Assembly (NCBI GenBank): GCA_003151665.1
Contig: PLYD01000189.1
Location: 1 to 5,859, forward strand
Length of the DNA stretch: 5,859 nucleotides
From: Candidatus Dormiibacterota bacterium
GTDB taxonomy: Bacteria > Chloroflexota > Dormibacteria > Dormibacterales > Dormibacteraceae
Direction: 5' to 3'
Made by a program: the position numbers and the translations under genes
Shown: positions 5,256-5,859 of the stretch, one piece after another
Numbering within the stretch: position 1 is the stretch's first letter
Layout of the letters: every line of letters begins with the position of its first letter
The notes under the pieces: model-generated
Seen by the model: only the letters and a program-made list of their open reading frames with translations
Database searches by the model: none
Told to the model about the DNA's origin: nothing

Positions 5256-5296
5256 TGTCGATAGGGCTTCGATACCAAAAGCGCTTTCACTCGACA
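5256..5296. repeat. Inverted repeat TGTCGA ... TCGACA upstream of the membrane protein gene
   Basis: TGTCGA (5256-5261) and TCGACA (5291-5296) are exact reverse complements 29 bases apart. They enclose a direct repeat of TCGATA (5258-5263 and 5269-5274). The element lies 36 bases upstream of ATG 5332, in the expected promoter/leader region. It could be a regulator site, and no matching regulator gene is in the window. Confidence 0.25.
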
Positions 5297-5331
5297 ACCG
5301 GCCCCAGGCCAGACATCGAGGAGTAAGTTGA

Positions 5332-5850
5332 ATGGCGATGTCCGCTGACCAGCGACTTCGGTCTGCCCGCCGGTTAAGGCTGGCGCATATCTATACCGAA
5401 TACTTCGCCGAGGATCCCCGACGCGAGCGTCTGTTTCTGGCTTCTCTAGGCTTCTTCGCAGGCTTCGGAGCGGCTCGCACGATCACCCATGCGATTCTCC
5501 ACCAGGTCGGTCCATTCAGAAACCTGTCGATCGGCGGCCGGCATCTACACCACATGGTCTTCGGGATCGGCGGCTTGCTCGGAGTGGGGTACCTGTGGCT
5601 GGTCTTGCTTGGAGTCTCGCCGAAGGGCAAGAGAATGTCGCAGGCCACGGCCGTGGGTTATGGCGTGGCCTCAGCGATGACGCTCGATGAGTTCGCGCTC
5701 TGGTTAAACCTCGAGGACGTCTACTGGGCGAAGCAAGGGCGCCAGAGCGTCGATGCGGTGGCGCTCTTCGGTGGGCTTCTGTCCATCGGTATCTGGGGCG
5801 GACCGTTCATGGTCGGTGTCGCCCGCGAGCTCAGGAGGCTGGTTCGTTAG
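5332..5850 (+). CDS. His-rich four-TM integral membrane protein of unknown function (172 aa)
   Basis: ATG 5332 follows GAGGAG (5318-5323) with 8-base spacing, a good RBS; ATG 5338 is a possible second start. A basic, soluble N-terminus (about 30 residues) precedes four predicted helices: about 34-57, 76-95, 104-125 and 142-164. Striking residues are H53 and H57 in THAILHQ, the cluster GGRHLHH (68-74) at the entry of TM2, and acidic pairs in TLDEFALWLNLEDVYW (117-132) after TM3, followed by GRQSVDAV. I have a general memory of similar LDEFAL...LEDVYW membrane proteins in Actinobacteria, with no known role. The His/Asp/Glu arrangement at membrane edges would suit metal binding or a membrane-bound hydrolase or oxidase, but this is inference. 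It diverges from the split-barrel gene. No terminator is visible in the nine bases left. Confidence 0.82.
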   Translation: MAMSADQRLRSARRLRLAHIYTEYFAEDPRRERLFLASLGFFAGFGAARTITHAILHQVGPFRNLSIGGRHLHHMVFGIGGLLGVGYLWLVLLGVSPKGKRMSQATAVGYGVASAMTLDEFALWLNLEDVYWAKQGRQSVDAVALFGGLLSIGIWGGPFMVGVARELRRLVR

Positions 5851-5859
5851 GGCGAACCG

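Overview
The window looks like chromosomal DNA from a moderately GC-rich bacterium, most likely an actinobacterium. This rests on gene content: a DUF385-type deazaflavin/FMN split-barrel protein, a CsbD protein beside a tiny hydrophobic stress-type protein, a membrane-anchored PH-like protein and a His-rich integral membrane protein of an actinobacterial style. There is no rRNA, tRNA, CRISPR array, transposase or phage gene, and I cannot name a genus.

Layout: (1) 1-245, the C-terminal end of a membrane protein with an RDD-like ending. (2) 387-1829, a recognisable Nramp (SLC11) metal transporter whose frame is broken by one in-frame TAG at 1554-1556, between predicted TM8 and TM9. (3) 1830-2132, about 300 bases with no gene, holding two short hairpins. 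(4) 2133-2483 (+) and 2637-3017 (-), two convergent paralogues of a small helical family I do not recognise. Each carries an in-frame 12-bp tandem repeat at the same place in the protein, with different copy number. (5) 3219-3583, csbD-like and hydrophobic mini-genes, each with a strong ribosome binding site. A third strong site follows at 3714-3718, leading into a small acidic reading frame that appears frameshifted (3725-3914). (6) 4110-4568 (-), a two-TM PH-like membrane protein. (7) 4705-5133 (-), a DUF385-type split-barrel protein. (8) 5332-5850 (+), a four-TM His-rich membrane protein, divergent from gene 7.

The 2100-3920 stretch resembles an accessory stress island: very small proteins, paralogue duplication, repeat expansion and at least one broken gene. 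No joint pathway can be demonstrated from the sequence. The observations most worth following are the paralogue pair with matching 12-bp repeats, the clean amber in the Nramp gene, and the frameshifted acidic mini-gene. I did not find convincing evidence for a complete new multi-gene system.
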